A stretch of DNA of 37,985 nt from Coriobacteriaceae bacterium AF45-21 (GCA_027682925.1 JAQCYU010000024.1:1-37985); one strand, 5' to 3'; numbered from the stretch's first letter, positions 11,392-19,761 are shown. Notes: a model not told the origin generated them from the letters alone. Program-made: numbers and translations.

Positions 11392-12129
11392 TTAGCGACT
11401 CATAGCGATGGCAATGCCAATAACCGTGATAACCACGGGGATCGCAAGCGATGCGAACACAATCCCGGCAAAAAGGCCTACCACCACCGCGCACACGACG
11501 ATGACCAGTGCTGTGGGCACAAGCGCGAGCAGAGGAGTAACCACGCAGGCAGATGCAAAGCGAAGCCCGTGGAACAAGCACTCATGAGGGAATAAAGCCT
11601 TGAGAACTCCTTCGACAATTCGCCACTCGACAATCGTTCCGACTGTTAAGACAACAGCCCAAAGCAGATAATCATTGGCGCGGGAATCCGAAGCCATCTT
11701 TCCGGTAACGCCAGCCCACCAATCAAATGCGGCGGCACAGCCCAGCAAACAGACGATCGCGCAGACGACGGATGCAAATGCGCCCGCACCCTCAATTGCA
11801 CCGAGCAGCTCGCACATGTCGGATTCGCGCTCTCCCGTTAACAGCACAATCCATTTGTGGGCAAGCGCCGCAACGACCGCCACGCCCAGCACAACCCAGT
11901 ACGCCCTAAACGCCACCAGGCGCCACGAATGGAGCGGAATCACCGTGTTGCCCTCGCCAATCTCGAACATAAAGCCGCCGAGCCACGTCGTCAGCAAGCA
12001 CATCATGTCGACGGCGACAACGTACAGCACAACCGCAAAGAGGGTTTGCAGAATCATGCCGAAAATATTCACTGTTGTTGGCTTCTTGAGAGCGTCTGGC
12101 TCGATCCTATACGTGTCGTATCCGTTCAT
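11392..12129 (-). CDS. Polytopic membrane protein (245 aa)
   Basis: The start at 12129 is preceded by AAAGGA. Six or so hydrophobic segments are visible: about residues 24-50, 70-92, 113-137, 150-170, 185-200 and 205-243. A short cytoplasmic-looking N-terminus (MNGYDTYRIEPDALKKP) precedes them. It is the first gene of the minus-strand operon with the small membrane protein, ClpX-like ATPase and helicase-nuclease. Membrane effectors often accompany nucleic-acid sensors in abortive defence; whether this is one is inference. The hydrophobic C-terminal third has the same general layout as the MNTSIQ membrane proteins further right, but relatedness is not clear. Confidence 0.75.
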   Translation of the reverse strand: MNGYDTYRIEPDALKKPTTVNIFGMILQTLFAVVLYVVAVDMMCLLTTWLGGFMFEIGEGNTVIPLHSWRLVAFRAYWVVLGVAVVAALAHKWIVLLTGERESDMCELLGAIEGAGAFASVVCAIVCLLGCAAAFDWWAGVTGKMASDSRANDYLLWAVVLTVGTIVEWRIVEGVLKALFPHECLFHGLRFASACVVTPLLALVPTALVIVVCAVVVGLFAGIVFASLAIPVVITVIGIAIAMSR

Positions 12130-12151
12130 TAGCTGTCCTTTCGTTGCTGAA

Positions 12152-12191
12152 ACAACTAGTTGGTTTATCCACTGTAGCTTGATACAACTAG
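12152..12191. repeat. Direct repeats ACAACTAG upstream of the membrane/AAA+/helicase operon
   Basis: ACAACTAG occurs at 12152-12159 and 12184-12191, 32 bp apart (about three helical turns), just upstream of the 12129 start. This spacing suits a dimeric regulator binding one DNA face, but no regulator is identified and chance is possible. Confidence 0.35.
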
Positions 12192-12398
12192 GAGATATGC
12201 AAATCTCTTAGTGTTAGTATCTAGCGAAATATTACCCAATGCGTACGGCCTCATACGCACCATTCGATTTTTTTCTTTTTCATTTGAGTGCCCCGTCTGA
12301 AAAACGCCGCAACTGCTCTTCTTGTAGACTGAAGGCAATTGAGCCGCGACGGGCCAGTCAGCGAACCGCGCAATATAGGGAATATGCAGGAGGTGCGC

Positions 12399-14042
12399 AT
12401 GCTCAAAACTAAAGCAGAATTTGCAACTCTTCGCTTAAACGAAGATCTCAAGCCATATATGAGCCGATATCTATCGGATCTTGTGTCTCATATGGTCGAG
12501 AAATATCAGCCTTCGTCGAGAACGAAAAGGCTCATTGAACTGTGCTGTCGCGATTTTGAGTTTTCGAGCGAGCACGTCGATGGCCCCTCGTGGTCTGTTT
12601 TGGGGATTGACCTCAAGCGACCTTCGGCCGCCTCGTTTGAGTTTGAGGACCGCGTTTACAACGAAGCAACCGACGAATGGGATTATGTGCCCGCTTGCGT
12701 TTGCAAAAACCGAGTCAAAGTCCCGACGTCGACGTTTACTGCCATCGAAGAGAATATCTTTTTATACGACTACGAGCAGGACGCAGCCTCTCACACGTAC
12801 GAATCAGCACTCATTTACTGCAGGCCCCCCGAGCTACGACCGCTATCCCAATTCCCGGCATCTATCGATGCGGCAAATGCGCGAGTCCTGGATTTCCTCA
12901 GAACGCGCTCGAAGCAGCTGCAACGCAGCGCAGGCATCCCCGATCTGCTTTCGGTCACTGAGTGGTACTACATCTTTCTTGCGGCATCCATTGCCTGCTC
13001 TCAGTCCCATGCCACGGCCGTCATTCAGATTTCGGACCGTCTGTTCAATCTGGCGCGAGCCGTAGATGGACGTCGCCTTCTTTGTGACCTCGGCCTGCTA
13101 AAGAGCATTGTGCTTCTTCCCAACACCATTGCCAAAAAGGCCGAGGGTCGCGCGCTGCTCTTTATTGGCGACGGCGAGCCCAATGATCCGTATTTCCTTT
13201 TTGACGGCAGGAGCTTTGACGACAAGCAAATGACCGATGAGATTCTGCACCAGCTCCTCGATTCCGTCGACCGAGCCTACGGCGATCAAAAGAATCCAGT
13301 CTATTGGCATCGGCTCGAGGATCAGGGCAACGGCATCTATCCCCTATTACCCAATACAAAGAGCGGATCGTTCGACGAGAGAATGTTCATCCCCCTTGGG
13401 TCGCTAGCGCCAATCTACCGCGGCACCGCCCGCAGCGTTGTAACCAAACTGCCCGAATCAGATCCGACAGACAGTTACCAACAGCACGACTGCTACTACC
13501 TGTCGCTAAAGCATCTTCATGATGGCGCAATCATTGCCGCAGAAGATGTACTTGAGCGTGTCCCCGATACAGATATCTACGATGTAAGCCGTGTAGACTA
13601 CGAAGATTTTCGGAAGGCCAAACCGATCGACGCCCGCGAGGCGAGCCTTCTCATATCACGCGTCGGGCCTCCATTCAAGCTTGCCCTCATCACGCCAGGC
13701 CACTTTTCTGTCGGTTCTGAGCGCCCCGTGGAGCGCGGTCTTTTGTTTGAGAGCATTGTCCCCTGCGACGCCATGTTCTGCGCTACCTTTGAGGACGAGC
13801 TGCTTGCCCAGTTTGTCCTGGCATACCTGTCGTCCGATGAGGGGCAGAAGAAACTGGCGGACACCTCGCACGGAGACGCGCTTGTGCAACTTGCCCCAAT
13901 GGACCTGCGAAGCATGACCGTGCCTGTTCCCGGGCGAGCGGAGCAGGAGCGCTACGCGCTAGAGTACGAAGCAAAGCAGCGCGCCTACGAGGACGCCCTT
14001 AAGCAGGCGGAACATTACGCTGCGAGCAAGGGAACGATGTAG
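12399..14042 (+). CDS. HsdM/HsdS-like fusion lacking methyltransferase catalytic motif
   Basis: I chose the ATG at 12399 because AGGAGGT lies 5 bases upstream. The 547-aa product has a middle region like the end of a type I methyltransferase subunit (DLGLLKSIVLLPNTI, GRALLFI). A specificity-subunit-like part follows (IPLGSLAPIYRG, YYLSLKHLHDGAI, ASLLISRVGPP), with a C-terminal helix (EQERYALEYEAKQRAYEDAL). No SAM-binding FxGxG or NPPY motif is visible, so it is probably catalytically dead and may only bind DNA. There is no HsdR beside it. The protein at 33455-34894 has the same design. It is transcribed away from the 12129 operon, sharing a 269-base intergenic region. It could recruit another modification or defence protein to specific sites. 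Confidence 0.7.
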   Translation: MLKTKAEFATLRLNEDLKPYMSRYLSDLVSHMVEKYQPSSRTKRLIELCCRDFEFSSEHVDGPSWSVLGIDLKRPSAASFEFEDRVYNEATDEWDYVPACVCKNRVKVPTSTFTAIEENIFLYDYEQDAASHTYESALIYCRPPELRPLSQFPASIDAANARVLDFLRTRSKQLQRSAGIPDLLSVTEWYYIFLAASIACSQSHATAVIQISDRLFNLARAVDGRRLLCDLGLLKSIVLLPNTIAKKAEGRALLFIGDGEPNDPYFLFDGRSFDDKQMTDEILHQLLDSVDRAYGDQKNPVYWHRLEDQGNGIYPLLPNTKSGSFDERMFIPLGSLAPIYRGTARSVVTKLPESDPTDSYQQHDCYYLSLKHLHDGAIIAAEDVLERVPDTDIYDVSRVDYEDFRKAKPIDAREASLLISRVGPPFKLALITPGHFSVGSERPVERGLLFESIVPCDAMFCATFEDELLAQFVLAYLSSDEGQKKLADTSHGDALVQLAPMDLRSMTVPVPGRAEQERYALEYEAKQRAYEDALKQAEHYAASKGTM

Positions 14043-14052
14043 CGACCGAGGC

Positions 14053-14088
14053 CGGCAGACTGTCCGGACTTTTGCCGACAGTCTGCCG
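14053..14088. terminator. Stem-loop after the HsdM/HsdS-like gene
   Basis: Perfect 12-bp arms at 14053-14064 and 14077-14088 with a 12-base loop, 10 bases past the stop codon and between convergent genes. There is no clear T-tract, so a bidirectional terminator is likely but not certain. Confidence 0.6.
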
Positions 14089-14114
14089 ATCAGGCACGCC
14101 GTTCAGCGCAGCAG

Positions 14115-14731
14115 CTAGAGATCCTCAACAGACTTCGAACTGGCTTTGGCCGCCTCTTCGCCCGCGATCAGGTCCCTAACCGTTATATACGCACTGTACG
14201 TAGCCTCTTCAATCTTTTCCATAACATCAGGGTCGCAAGTTCCCCAAATATCTTTGAGAACTCGAGCCAATCCCCAAGCAGCGCTGAGCAGGACGTCAAC
14301 GTCCTTTAGATCTAAGTGGCTGACCGTAAAGGGACAGTACTCGCACTCCAACAGATAGGTGTCAACAGCCTCAATTGTCTCAGCACATACTGCTCAAGAT
14401 CGGGATGGGGATGGAAGGCGCACAGCGCCTTGTGCGGATCGGTCGGCTCAATCCAATACAGCGTTGTCGCTTCCTCGCATTTCTCGAGCGGATAACGCTC
14501 AGCTGCCTTCTCCCAGCTTTCATACCAGGGATCGGCATCGCCGTCCGTCATCGACCTGCAAAGATTAATCGCCGCAGAAACAGTCGCACACGAATATCTA
14601 TAGCTGGCGTCTTTCTTAAACTCATCATTGAGCTCGACGTCACCAGACAGCTCCGCCTCCATGATAAGGAACGGACCATCCTCATCCGTAATGCTTATGG
14701 GATAGTTGTTGCACTCATAGCCCGGATACAT
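14115..14731 (-). CDS. Hypothetical protein (about 205 aa)
   Basis: The ATG at 14731 is preceded by GGAGA at a good distance. The frame breaks near 14374, one base missing; restoring it joins HPDLEQYVLRQ to EAVDTYLLECEYCPF. The protein is acidic and soluble, with several Cys/Trp/Tyr-rich stretches (PWYESWEKAAERYP, LYWIEPTDPH), a CEYC pair and a helical C-terminal third. I do not recognise the family. It lies directly downstream of a remnant DIAC gene end (14760-14808), at the position held by the membrane protein in the two complete cassettes, so it may be cargo that replaced part of a third cassette. Confidence 0.65.
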
Positions 14732-14759
14732 TTTGTCTCCAATCAATCGTTCGGACACA

Positions 14760-14808
14760 TTAACAAGCAATATCGAAACCGCGCTCACGCGGAGGACCGT
14801 CGTCCTCG
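14760..14808 (-). pseudogene. Remnant 3' end of a third DIAC small-protein gene
   Basis: On the minus strand this stretch translates to EDDGPPRERGFDIAC followed by TAA. It matches EDDSSPRDRGFDIAC at the end of the gene at 15839-16165, and the DNA match continues about 6-10 bases past the stop. No start codon or upstream portion remains, because the tandem inverted repeats at 14817-14891 begin immediately upstream. This is the footprint of a lost or rearranged cassette copy. Confidence 0.75.
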
Positions 14809-14816
14809 CACCAACC

Positions 14817-14891
14817 TGCAAGTTTTTCTCATCGCATGAAAAGAACTTGCGATTCTTGCAAGTTTTTCTCACGCGGTGACAAGAACTTGCA
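14817..14891. repeat. Two tandem inverted repeats, 40-bp period
   Basis: Unit 1 has arms 14817-14830 and 14838-14850 around a 7-base loop. Unit 2 has arms 14857-14870 and 14878-14891 around a 7-base loop. Each arm pair is GCAAGTTTTTCTC against its near reverse complement, and the two units share the left arm exactly. They lie between the end of the 14903-15726 gene and the remnant DIAC end. They could be a REP-like doublet, terminators or protein-binding sites. Confidence 0.75.
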
Positions 14892-14902
14892 TGGTCGCCC
14901 CG

Positions 14903-15726
14903 CTACCTGCGCCACGAGGCGGCAAGGATAACGGGAAGCCCGGCGATGCACACCACTAAGGCCACGGCTGCGAACGCAAGCACGATGGCCACGCTCACGA
15001 CGACATAGGCCACGGTAATGAAGGCCAGCGCCAGCAGGCAGGCAAGCAGCTCGGCCACGTAGCACAACACCAGGTTCGAGCTCGCGCGCTTCAGCAGAAC
15101 GTCGGCGAGGCGGACCAGCTCGACGGCAAAGCCGCTGCCGAAATTGCGTCCGGGGCCCTTGGCAAGGAACCACTTGAACAGGCACATCAGGCGCAGCCCA
15201 GCATCATCATGATGGAAACGGTCCATGCATTGTGCCCCGTCTCGACAAGGCTCTGGTCGCCCACCGCGCTGCCGTTGACGAGCCAGGCCGTTCCATAGCC
15301 CATGAACAGCATCGCCAGCAGCAGGCAGGCGCTCACCGCGGCGAGAGAGCGCGACACGCGCCCGCTGAACACCGGAGCCTCGCAGCTGAGCCCAAGGCCC
15401 TCGCGAACACGCCAGGCGGCATGGTAGGCAGGGTAGGCCGCGATGAGCGCGGCCACGAGCAGCGACGCCCAATCGGACCCGGGCACAGCCGACGCGTACT
15501 CCGCAATCGCGGAGATGGAGAAGGCAGCATGGAACGACTCGTTCAGAAACAGCGCGACCTCGCCCTTCCAGACGCAAAACGGGGCGGCGACGGAGGCGGT
15601 GCCGGCAGCGGCAACCGCAGCAACGGCAACGAGCAGCGCGCCCTGCACGAGTTTGACGACCTCGTCTTTGGCGGTGCGGGACGCAGGCTCAACGGCGCTG
15701 GACGAAATTTGAATAGAAGTGTTCAT
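14903..15726 (-). CDS. MNTSIQ-type membrane protein, copy A (274 aa)
   Basis: Starts MNTSIQ at 15726 with AAAGGAAAA upstream. The frame breaks near 15194, one base missing; adding it joins SIMMMLGCA to LMCLFKWFLAKGPGR and yields 274 aa against 270 aa for the paralog at 18480-19292. Shared features in order: a hydrophobic helix (residues 25-50), WKGE, a helix with YPxYHA, the motif APVFSGRVSR, two more helices, a cytoplasmic KGPGR loop, RADxLLxRASSN-like signature (here RLADVLLKRASSN), and C-terminal helices. I do not recognise a named family. It follows the small protein at 15839-16165 on the same strand, with a stem-loop in between. Confidence 0.8.
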
Positions 15727-15778
15727 GTTTTCCTTTCAACAGAAATCAAACCGGAATCGCCGGCAACTAGGATGCAGC

Positions 15779-15800
15779 CTCTAGTCGGCTCCGATTAGAG
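15779..15800. other. Stem-loop between small gene and membrane gene, cassette A
   Basis: Arms 15779-15788 (CTCTAGTCGG) and 15791-15800 (CCGATTAGAG) pair over 10 positions, one of them a wobble/mismatch. There is no T-tract. An equivalent hairpin is present in cassette B at 19357-19377, suggesting a conserved role in differential expression or RNA processing. Confidence 0.55.
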
Positions 15801-15838
15801 ATTGTTCGCCCACATTGATACCAAGTCGTGCGGACACA

Positions 15839-16165
15839 CTAACAAGCGATATCGAAACCGCGATCTCGTGGAGAGCTGTCGTCCTCAATCCATTCGAGCC
15901 CGACGCACTCATCGATCCCTGCATCGGGAACTGACGACCATCTGAACTCGAAACCAAGCTGGTCAAGCTCATCGACTCGCCCACGGATCACTCCGTAAAC
16001 ATCCAACGCATTCTCGAAATCCTCCGAAGACGCGTAGCCTCGCTCGCACTGCCTGCGCATCTGATGCAAGCGACCCATGGCGGCGGCGATAATCTCGCGA
16101 AGAGCGATAACCTCGCGCTCGCATACATCAATGTTTCCTTCGTTGAGCTCGATGCGATCGGACAT
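15839..16165 (-). CDS. Small acidic DIAC-tail protein, copy A (108 aa)
   Basis: The ATG at 16165 has GGGAGG 5 bases upstream, better than the in-frame ATG at 16204. The product is soluble, acidic and helical, with the motif DELDQLGFEFRW and the C-terminus RGFDIAC. The paralog at 19420-19761 shares DELARLGFELEW and ends LDIAC. The invariant C-terminal Cys is striking, but it is not a CaaX box, and no lipidation signal is visible. It is divergent from the zinc-ribbon gene at 16274 and upstream of the membrane gene, so it may be a regulator or partner in a three-component system. Function unknown. Confidence 0.8.
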   Translation of the reverse strand: MSDRIELNEGNIDVCEREVIALREIIAAAMGRLHQMRRQCERGYASSEDFENALDVYGVIRGRVDELDQLGFEFRWSSVPDAGIDECVGLEWIEDDSSPRDRGFDIAC

Positions 16166-16203
16166 AACGGCCTCCCTGGTTTTACCCTTTTCGCTTGACT
16201 CCA

Positions 16204-16232
16204 TTGAACAACCGCAAACAGCCGCGTAATAT
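16204..16232 (+). promoter_or_regulatory. Promoter of zinc-ribbon gene, cassette A
   Basis: TTGAAC (16204-16209), a 17-base spacer, then TAATAT (16227-16232), about 40 bases before the ATG at 16274. The sequence around the TTGAAC box (GACTCC..ATTGAACA) is also present in cassette B near 19794-19808. Confidence 0.65.
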
Positions 16233-16273
16233 GACTTTTATCGCGTTTTAAATTTTGGCTGTTTGGAGCATCA

Positions 16274-18433
16274 ATGCCTAAGTCCGAAAAAGAGGCATTT
16301 AGCTGGGGTTTTGAGGCTGGTTTTCTTCGCTCCCCTGTCAATCCCCGTATGCTACTTCTTAACAGGACGCCGGAGATTGATTGTGCCGGCGACGGAAACA
16401 CATCCGGCAATGCAAGCGCATGGAGTCTCGTCTCCATAGCCAACGACCTATTGCGCGTCGACTTAAGCTCGCTTTTCAACGAAATCGGGGGGCACTTTCG
16501 TAAGCGAGCAAACCAGCGCTTTTATATTGATTTGCAGAACGCCATGCGCCAGTCCTCTGCTGCTCTCCACCATGCGCAACACGCTTCGATAGACTGTGTA
16601 GCCGAGCAAGACTATGACGATCGGCTCGATCCAGACGATCCCGACCAAGAGCCCACCCAAGCAGAATTGAACGAAGCTGAAATCGCTATCAACCTTCAAA
16701 AACAAAAGGAACGCGACCTCGATTTCTTTGCTCCGATATTCGACAAAGCCATTACAAGCCATGCACACGGAGAGATTTCCGGCATGGCCAGATATCTCCT
16801 TAAAAATGTCTGTAGACAGTGTGTCATGAACATCACGGCGATTCCCGACTATCGCTATTACAGCTGCTGGATGAACAACAACGCTATTGAGTGCGACGAG
16901 ATCAACCGCCTGTACCGCGCGGTGATTACAACATCGGACCAACTCAACAAGCAAGAAATGGCGTCCCTCTTCAGCTCCTATCTCCAGCTCGAGTCGAACG
17001 ACATGAGCATTAACGCTACCAACGGCGAGACCAATCTAACAGCACCGGTGCCGTATGACCGCGACAATCCTATACGCAACTTTCCCAAGGCGAAATCTCA
17101 GATAGAAACAGCTTGCGTCTGCACCAATATCGATCTCTTTCGAGCGCTTCTCATTGTTTTTTATCAGGAATGTCTGGAGCTTACCCCGCTGCTTAAAAAC
17201 ACCGAGGCACCTAGCCTGCTCGCGCAAAACGAAGAGTTTTTCCCAGCCGCCATCAAAACAAGCGACCCGCGACAATTTCGATTATTCGATGAGCAGCTGC
17301 CGGCAATCATCCGCTTTGGCGAAGCTTTTGTATACGCAGCCAAAAAACACTTGCCCGGAAACGAAACGGCCCAAAAGCTCGAAGAGCATTTGAATGGAAT
17401 AAAGCGCATGAACAGCGCCCCCTTTATGCAGGCGTTTCGTAAAAACTATCTCGAAGCTATGCGCGAGAACCAGATCTTCGCAAATGGAGACTTCCATACG
17501 CATGCAGAGCTTAACGACCAGGAAAACCTCAATAGGCTCGTTGGGCTTCAAGCCGTTATTTCAAAGGCAGGAGAGCTCTACTTCACCGAAGAGGAATGGT
17601 CCTTTGCAAGCCTTTATGCCCGCATCCTTCACGAGCTGCTGCTGTGCGGCATTATGCCGATAGCATGCCAAACCTGCGGTTCGCTCTTTTTTCCGACCGG
17701 TCCTAACAGCAAGTACTGCGATCGATATAACGCGGCGACCAAGCTCTATTGCAACCCGCGCTTTAACGCCAAGAAGCATCTTGGTCGTAAATCGCCCCGC
17801 GATGTCGCGCTTAATATACAGAGAAAGACCGAAACGGCATATGAAAAGGGCCTAACGGATTGTGCCCACTATTTTGAGCGCCTCGGCAGCTTTGTCCTCG
17901 ATGGTCTTGGCCCAGCATACCAAGCGAACGACCTCATTTCCGATGAGCTCTATAGGACGTGGCTGTCTATCGTCAACCAGCCCAATTGTAGAGCGAAAAT
18001 CAAGCGGCCGGATAGGCTCGAGTATCCATACCCCGTGCTGTGGTACGGATTTGTCCGCGATGGCAATCGGTATGTACAAGTCGAGTTTCCTGGAGCCGAG
18101 TACCCGACGCTTTTTGAATGTTTGAGCCAGCTCGCCGAAAGCCCACAATCAAAGTGCACACTGGATTACAAGGGGCCAGATGAGCATCCATACAGCTCAT
18201 GGCATGTAAAACTGCACATGTTGTTGGAGATCATTGTACAGATAAATAACGCCGACCACGTGGCGAGGCCCATTCCATTGCTTGGAATCGATGGGCCCGA
18301 ATATGTCTGGACTGACCCGACCGTCCAAGACACATGGAGCACGCCCGACGCATGCATCTACAGCACCGGAACGATCGATGACCTCAGCTTTACCGTGTAT
18401 ACAAAGGGATATGACCCGGAAAAGCAAGACTGA
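16274..18433 (+). CDS. Large zinc-ribbon protein, cassette A (719 aa, DUF6076-like)
   Basis: The ATG at 16274 has GGAG 6 bases before it and a promoter at 16204-16232. The protein is soluble, mostly helical in the first 450 residues, with an acidic segment (DDRLDPDDPDQEPTQAE) around residue 117-133. Around residues 464-505 lies a zinc-binding pattern, CQTCGSLFFPTGPNSKYC followed by YCNP and a basic tail (KKHLGRKS). The C-terminal 150 residues carry WYGFVRDGN and a conserved HP/WHVKL region. It resembles proteins annotated as DUF6076, from memory only. The paralog at 19824-22048 shares the whole layout. It may be a nucleic-acid-binding or regulatory component divergently paired with the DIAC and MNTSIQ genes. 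Confidence 0.8.
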   Translation: MPKSEKEAFSWGFEAGFLRSPVNPRMLLLNRTPEIDCAGDGNTSGNASAWSLVSIANDLLRVDLSSLFNEIGGHFRKRANQRFYIDLQNAMRQSSAALHHAQHASIDCVAEQDYDDRLDPDDPDQEPTQAELNEAEIAINLQKQKERDLDFFAPIFDKAITSHAHGEISGMARYLLKNVCRQCVMNITAIPDYRYYSCWMNNNAIECDEINRLYRAVITTSDQLNKQEMASLFSSYLQLESNDMSINATNGETNLTAPVPYDRDNPIRNFPKAKSQIETACVCTNIDLFRALLIVFYQECLELTPLLKNTEAPSLLAQNEEFFPAAIKTSDPRQFRLFDEQLPAIIRFGEAFVYAAKKHLPGNETAQKLEEHLNGIKRMNSAPFMQAFRKNYLEAMRENQIFANGDFHTHAELNDQENLNRLVGLQAVISKAGELYFTEEEWSFASLYARILHELLLCGIMPIACQTCGSLFFPTGPNSKYCDRYNAATKLYCNPRFNAKKHLGRKSPRDVALNIQRKTETAYEKGLTDCAHYFERLGSFVLDGLGPAYQANDLISDELYRTWLSIVNQPNCRAKIKRPDRLEYPYPVLWYGFVRDGNRYVQVEFPGAEYPTLFECLSQLAESPQSKCTLDYKGPDEHPYSSWHVKLHMLLEIIVQINNADHVARPIPLLGIDGPEYVWTDPTVQDTWSTPDACIYSTGTIDDLSFTVYTKGYDPEKQD

Positions 18434-18479
18434 GCTTGATGCCGCGGCTTTCTACGTGTCCGCGAACAGATTCACTCTT

Positions 18480-19292
18480 CTAGTCCTTCGAGCTAGCCAA
18501 GACACAGCCGATGCAAAGAGGGATAAAGATGATGGCGAGCACAATGCCCCAGGCGGTTAATGTAATCGTAATGATGGATGCAATAGCGCTAGCGATGCCA
18601 TATCCAAAAATCAACGATGCCGCGCAGGCAAGCATCTCGGCACCATACAGCAACACCATGTTTGAGCTTGCGCGGTCCAGCAAGGCATCCGCGCGGCCGA
18701 ACCATGCGATAAGGGCTTTGTCGCCACGATAGCGCCCAGGACCTTTGAGCTCATACCATTTGACAATGCACGCCAGGACGCATCCAGAAACAAGCGCAAT
18801 CGATGTCACCATGAGGAAAAGGCCCACGATCATGAGGAGTTTGTCCCCCGTGACCCCGCCGTCGATATGGCACTCAAACCCACGACATACGGCAAGCACG
18901 GCCAAAAGCGAACAGGCGCTCAACGAGCCAAAGCGGCGCGACATCCGTCCGCAAAACACAGGTGCCTTGCAATTGCACCCAGCACCTGCGCAGAGGCACC
19001 AAATGGCATGGTATACAGGATACAGAGCAACGAGCACGGCCGCGGCCATCGACACCCGGTCAAGCGTCTCCATTCCCGACACAATATCCTCCGCCGTTGG
19101 AGCCTCGTAGGGATGATCGAACAGGTCAGGCGTGAACATAGGAATCTCACCTTTCCAGATGTACGACGGTGCAGTAAAGGAAATGATGCCGTTCACAGCT
19201 AACGCCGCGACAGCAATTAGCAACGCGCCTTCGGCAATCTTGGTGATGCTCGACTTGTGAGAGACGGACACATTTTGAATAGAAGTATTCAT
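18480..19292 (-). CDS. MNTSIQ-type membrane protein, copy B (270 aa)
   Basis: Intact paralog of the 14903-15726 protein. The start at 19292 is preceded by AAAGGAAG. The two share MNTSIQ, a first helix (GALLIAVAALAV), WKGE, YPVYHAIW, CKAPVFCGRMSR, paired hydrophobic helices, KGPGRY, RADALLDRASSNMVLLYGAEMLACA and hydrophobic C-terminal helices. Five or six membrane segments are likely. The first 20 or so bases of the two genes are nearly identical, although the rest has diverged. It is second in an operon after the DIAC gene at 19420-19761 and converges on the zinc-ribbon gene of cassette A. Function unknown. Confidence 0.85.
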   Translation of the reverse strand: MNTSIQNVSVSHKSSITKIAEGALLIAVAALAVNGIISFTAPSYIWKGEIPMFTPDLFDHPYEAPTAEDIVSGMETLDRVSMAAAVLVALYPVYHAIWCLCAGAGCNCKAPVFCGRMSRRFGSLSACSLLAVLAVCRGFECHIDGGVTGDKLLMIVGLFLMVTSIALVSGCVLACIVKWYELKGPGRYRGDKALIAWFGRADALLDRASSNMVLLYGAEMLACAASLIFGYGIASAIASIITITLTAWGIVLAIIFIPLCIGCVLASSKD

Positions 19293-19356
19293 GATCTTCC
19301 TTTCAGAGAGACCCGATTGGTTGGTGATTGAGTTTTGGGGTGATTGGCGTAAAGAA

Positions 19357-19377
19357 CGGGACTGCTTAGAAGTCCCG
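19357..19377 (-). terminator. Stem-loop between small gene and membrane gene, cassette B
   Basis: 7-bp perfect arms CGGGACT (19357-19363) and AGTCCCG (19371-19377) around a 7-base loop. On the minus strand the stem is followed by TTCTTT, so it may be a partial terminator or attenuator ahead of the membrane gene. Confidence 0.5.
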
Positions 19378-19419
19378 ATAAAACAGCAGGTCGCTTGACC
19401 GCCTACGAAGAAAGAATGA

Positions 19420-19761
19420 CTAACAAGCTATATCGAGGTCATTACGACTCGAATACTCGACGCCAACGGCGTCATGCGCTGAGATCCGCGCAAGCGAAAC
19501 CGAACGGACCGGCGAGACCACCGGATAGTCCTCAACGCCCCACTCGAGCTCAAAGCCCAGACGAGCAAGCTCGTCACGACAATTGTCGAGCATGAGCTCA
19601 TAGGCGCTTTGACGGGCACAGTCTTCAAAGAAGCCGAGCCCGCGCTCCTCAGAAAGACCCACCTTCAGCTCATCACAGATGGTCATAACTTCGCAAACGA
19701 TATCTTCAAGCTCATCGCGCTTGGTGGAATTAACCAGTTCAAACAGGGTGCCGTCGAACAT
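19420..19761 (-). CDS. Small acidic DIAC-tail protein, copy B (113 aa)
   Basis: The ATG at 19761 follows a strong AAGGAGG site. The product is acidic, helical and soluble. It has the family motif DELARLGFELEW near residue 65 and ends LDIAC, as in copy A (15839-16165). The N-terminal half is poorly conserved between copies while the C-terminal tail is kept, suggesting the tail is the functional or partner-binding part. It is divergent from the zinc-ribbon gene of cassette B (62 bases between starts) and upstream of the membrane gene. Confidence 0.8.
   Translation of the reverse strand: MFDGTLFELVNSTKRDELEDIVCEVMTICDELKVGLSEERGLGFFEDCARQSAYELMLDNCRDELARLGFELEWGVEDYPVVSPVRSVSLARISAHDAVGVEYSSRNDLDIAC

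Noticed and set aside
9728..11395. Long open frame of 555 codons on the plus strand
   Set aside because: It is antisense to the ClpX-like gene, has no family features or ribosome site, and its residue make-up fits a shadow frame of a GC-rich gene.
12399..14042. Active type I methyltransferase
   Set aside because: No SAM-binding glycine motif and no NPPY/DPPY motif in the frame.
14817..14891. Possible CRISPR array
   Set aside because: Only two units, each an inverted repeat, no unique spacers of regular length and no cas genes.
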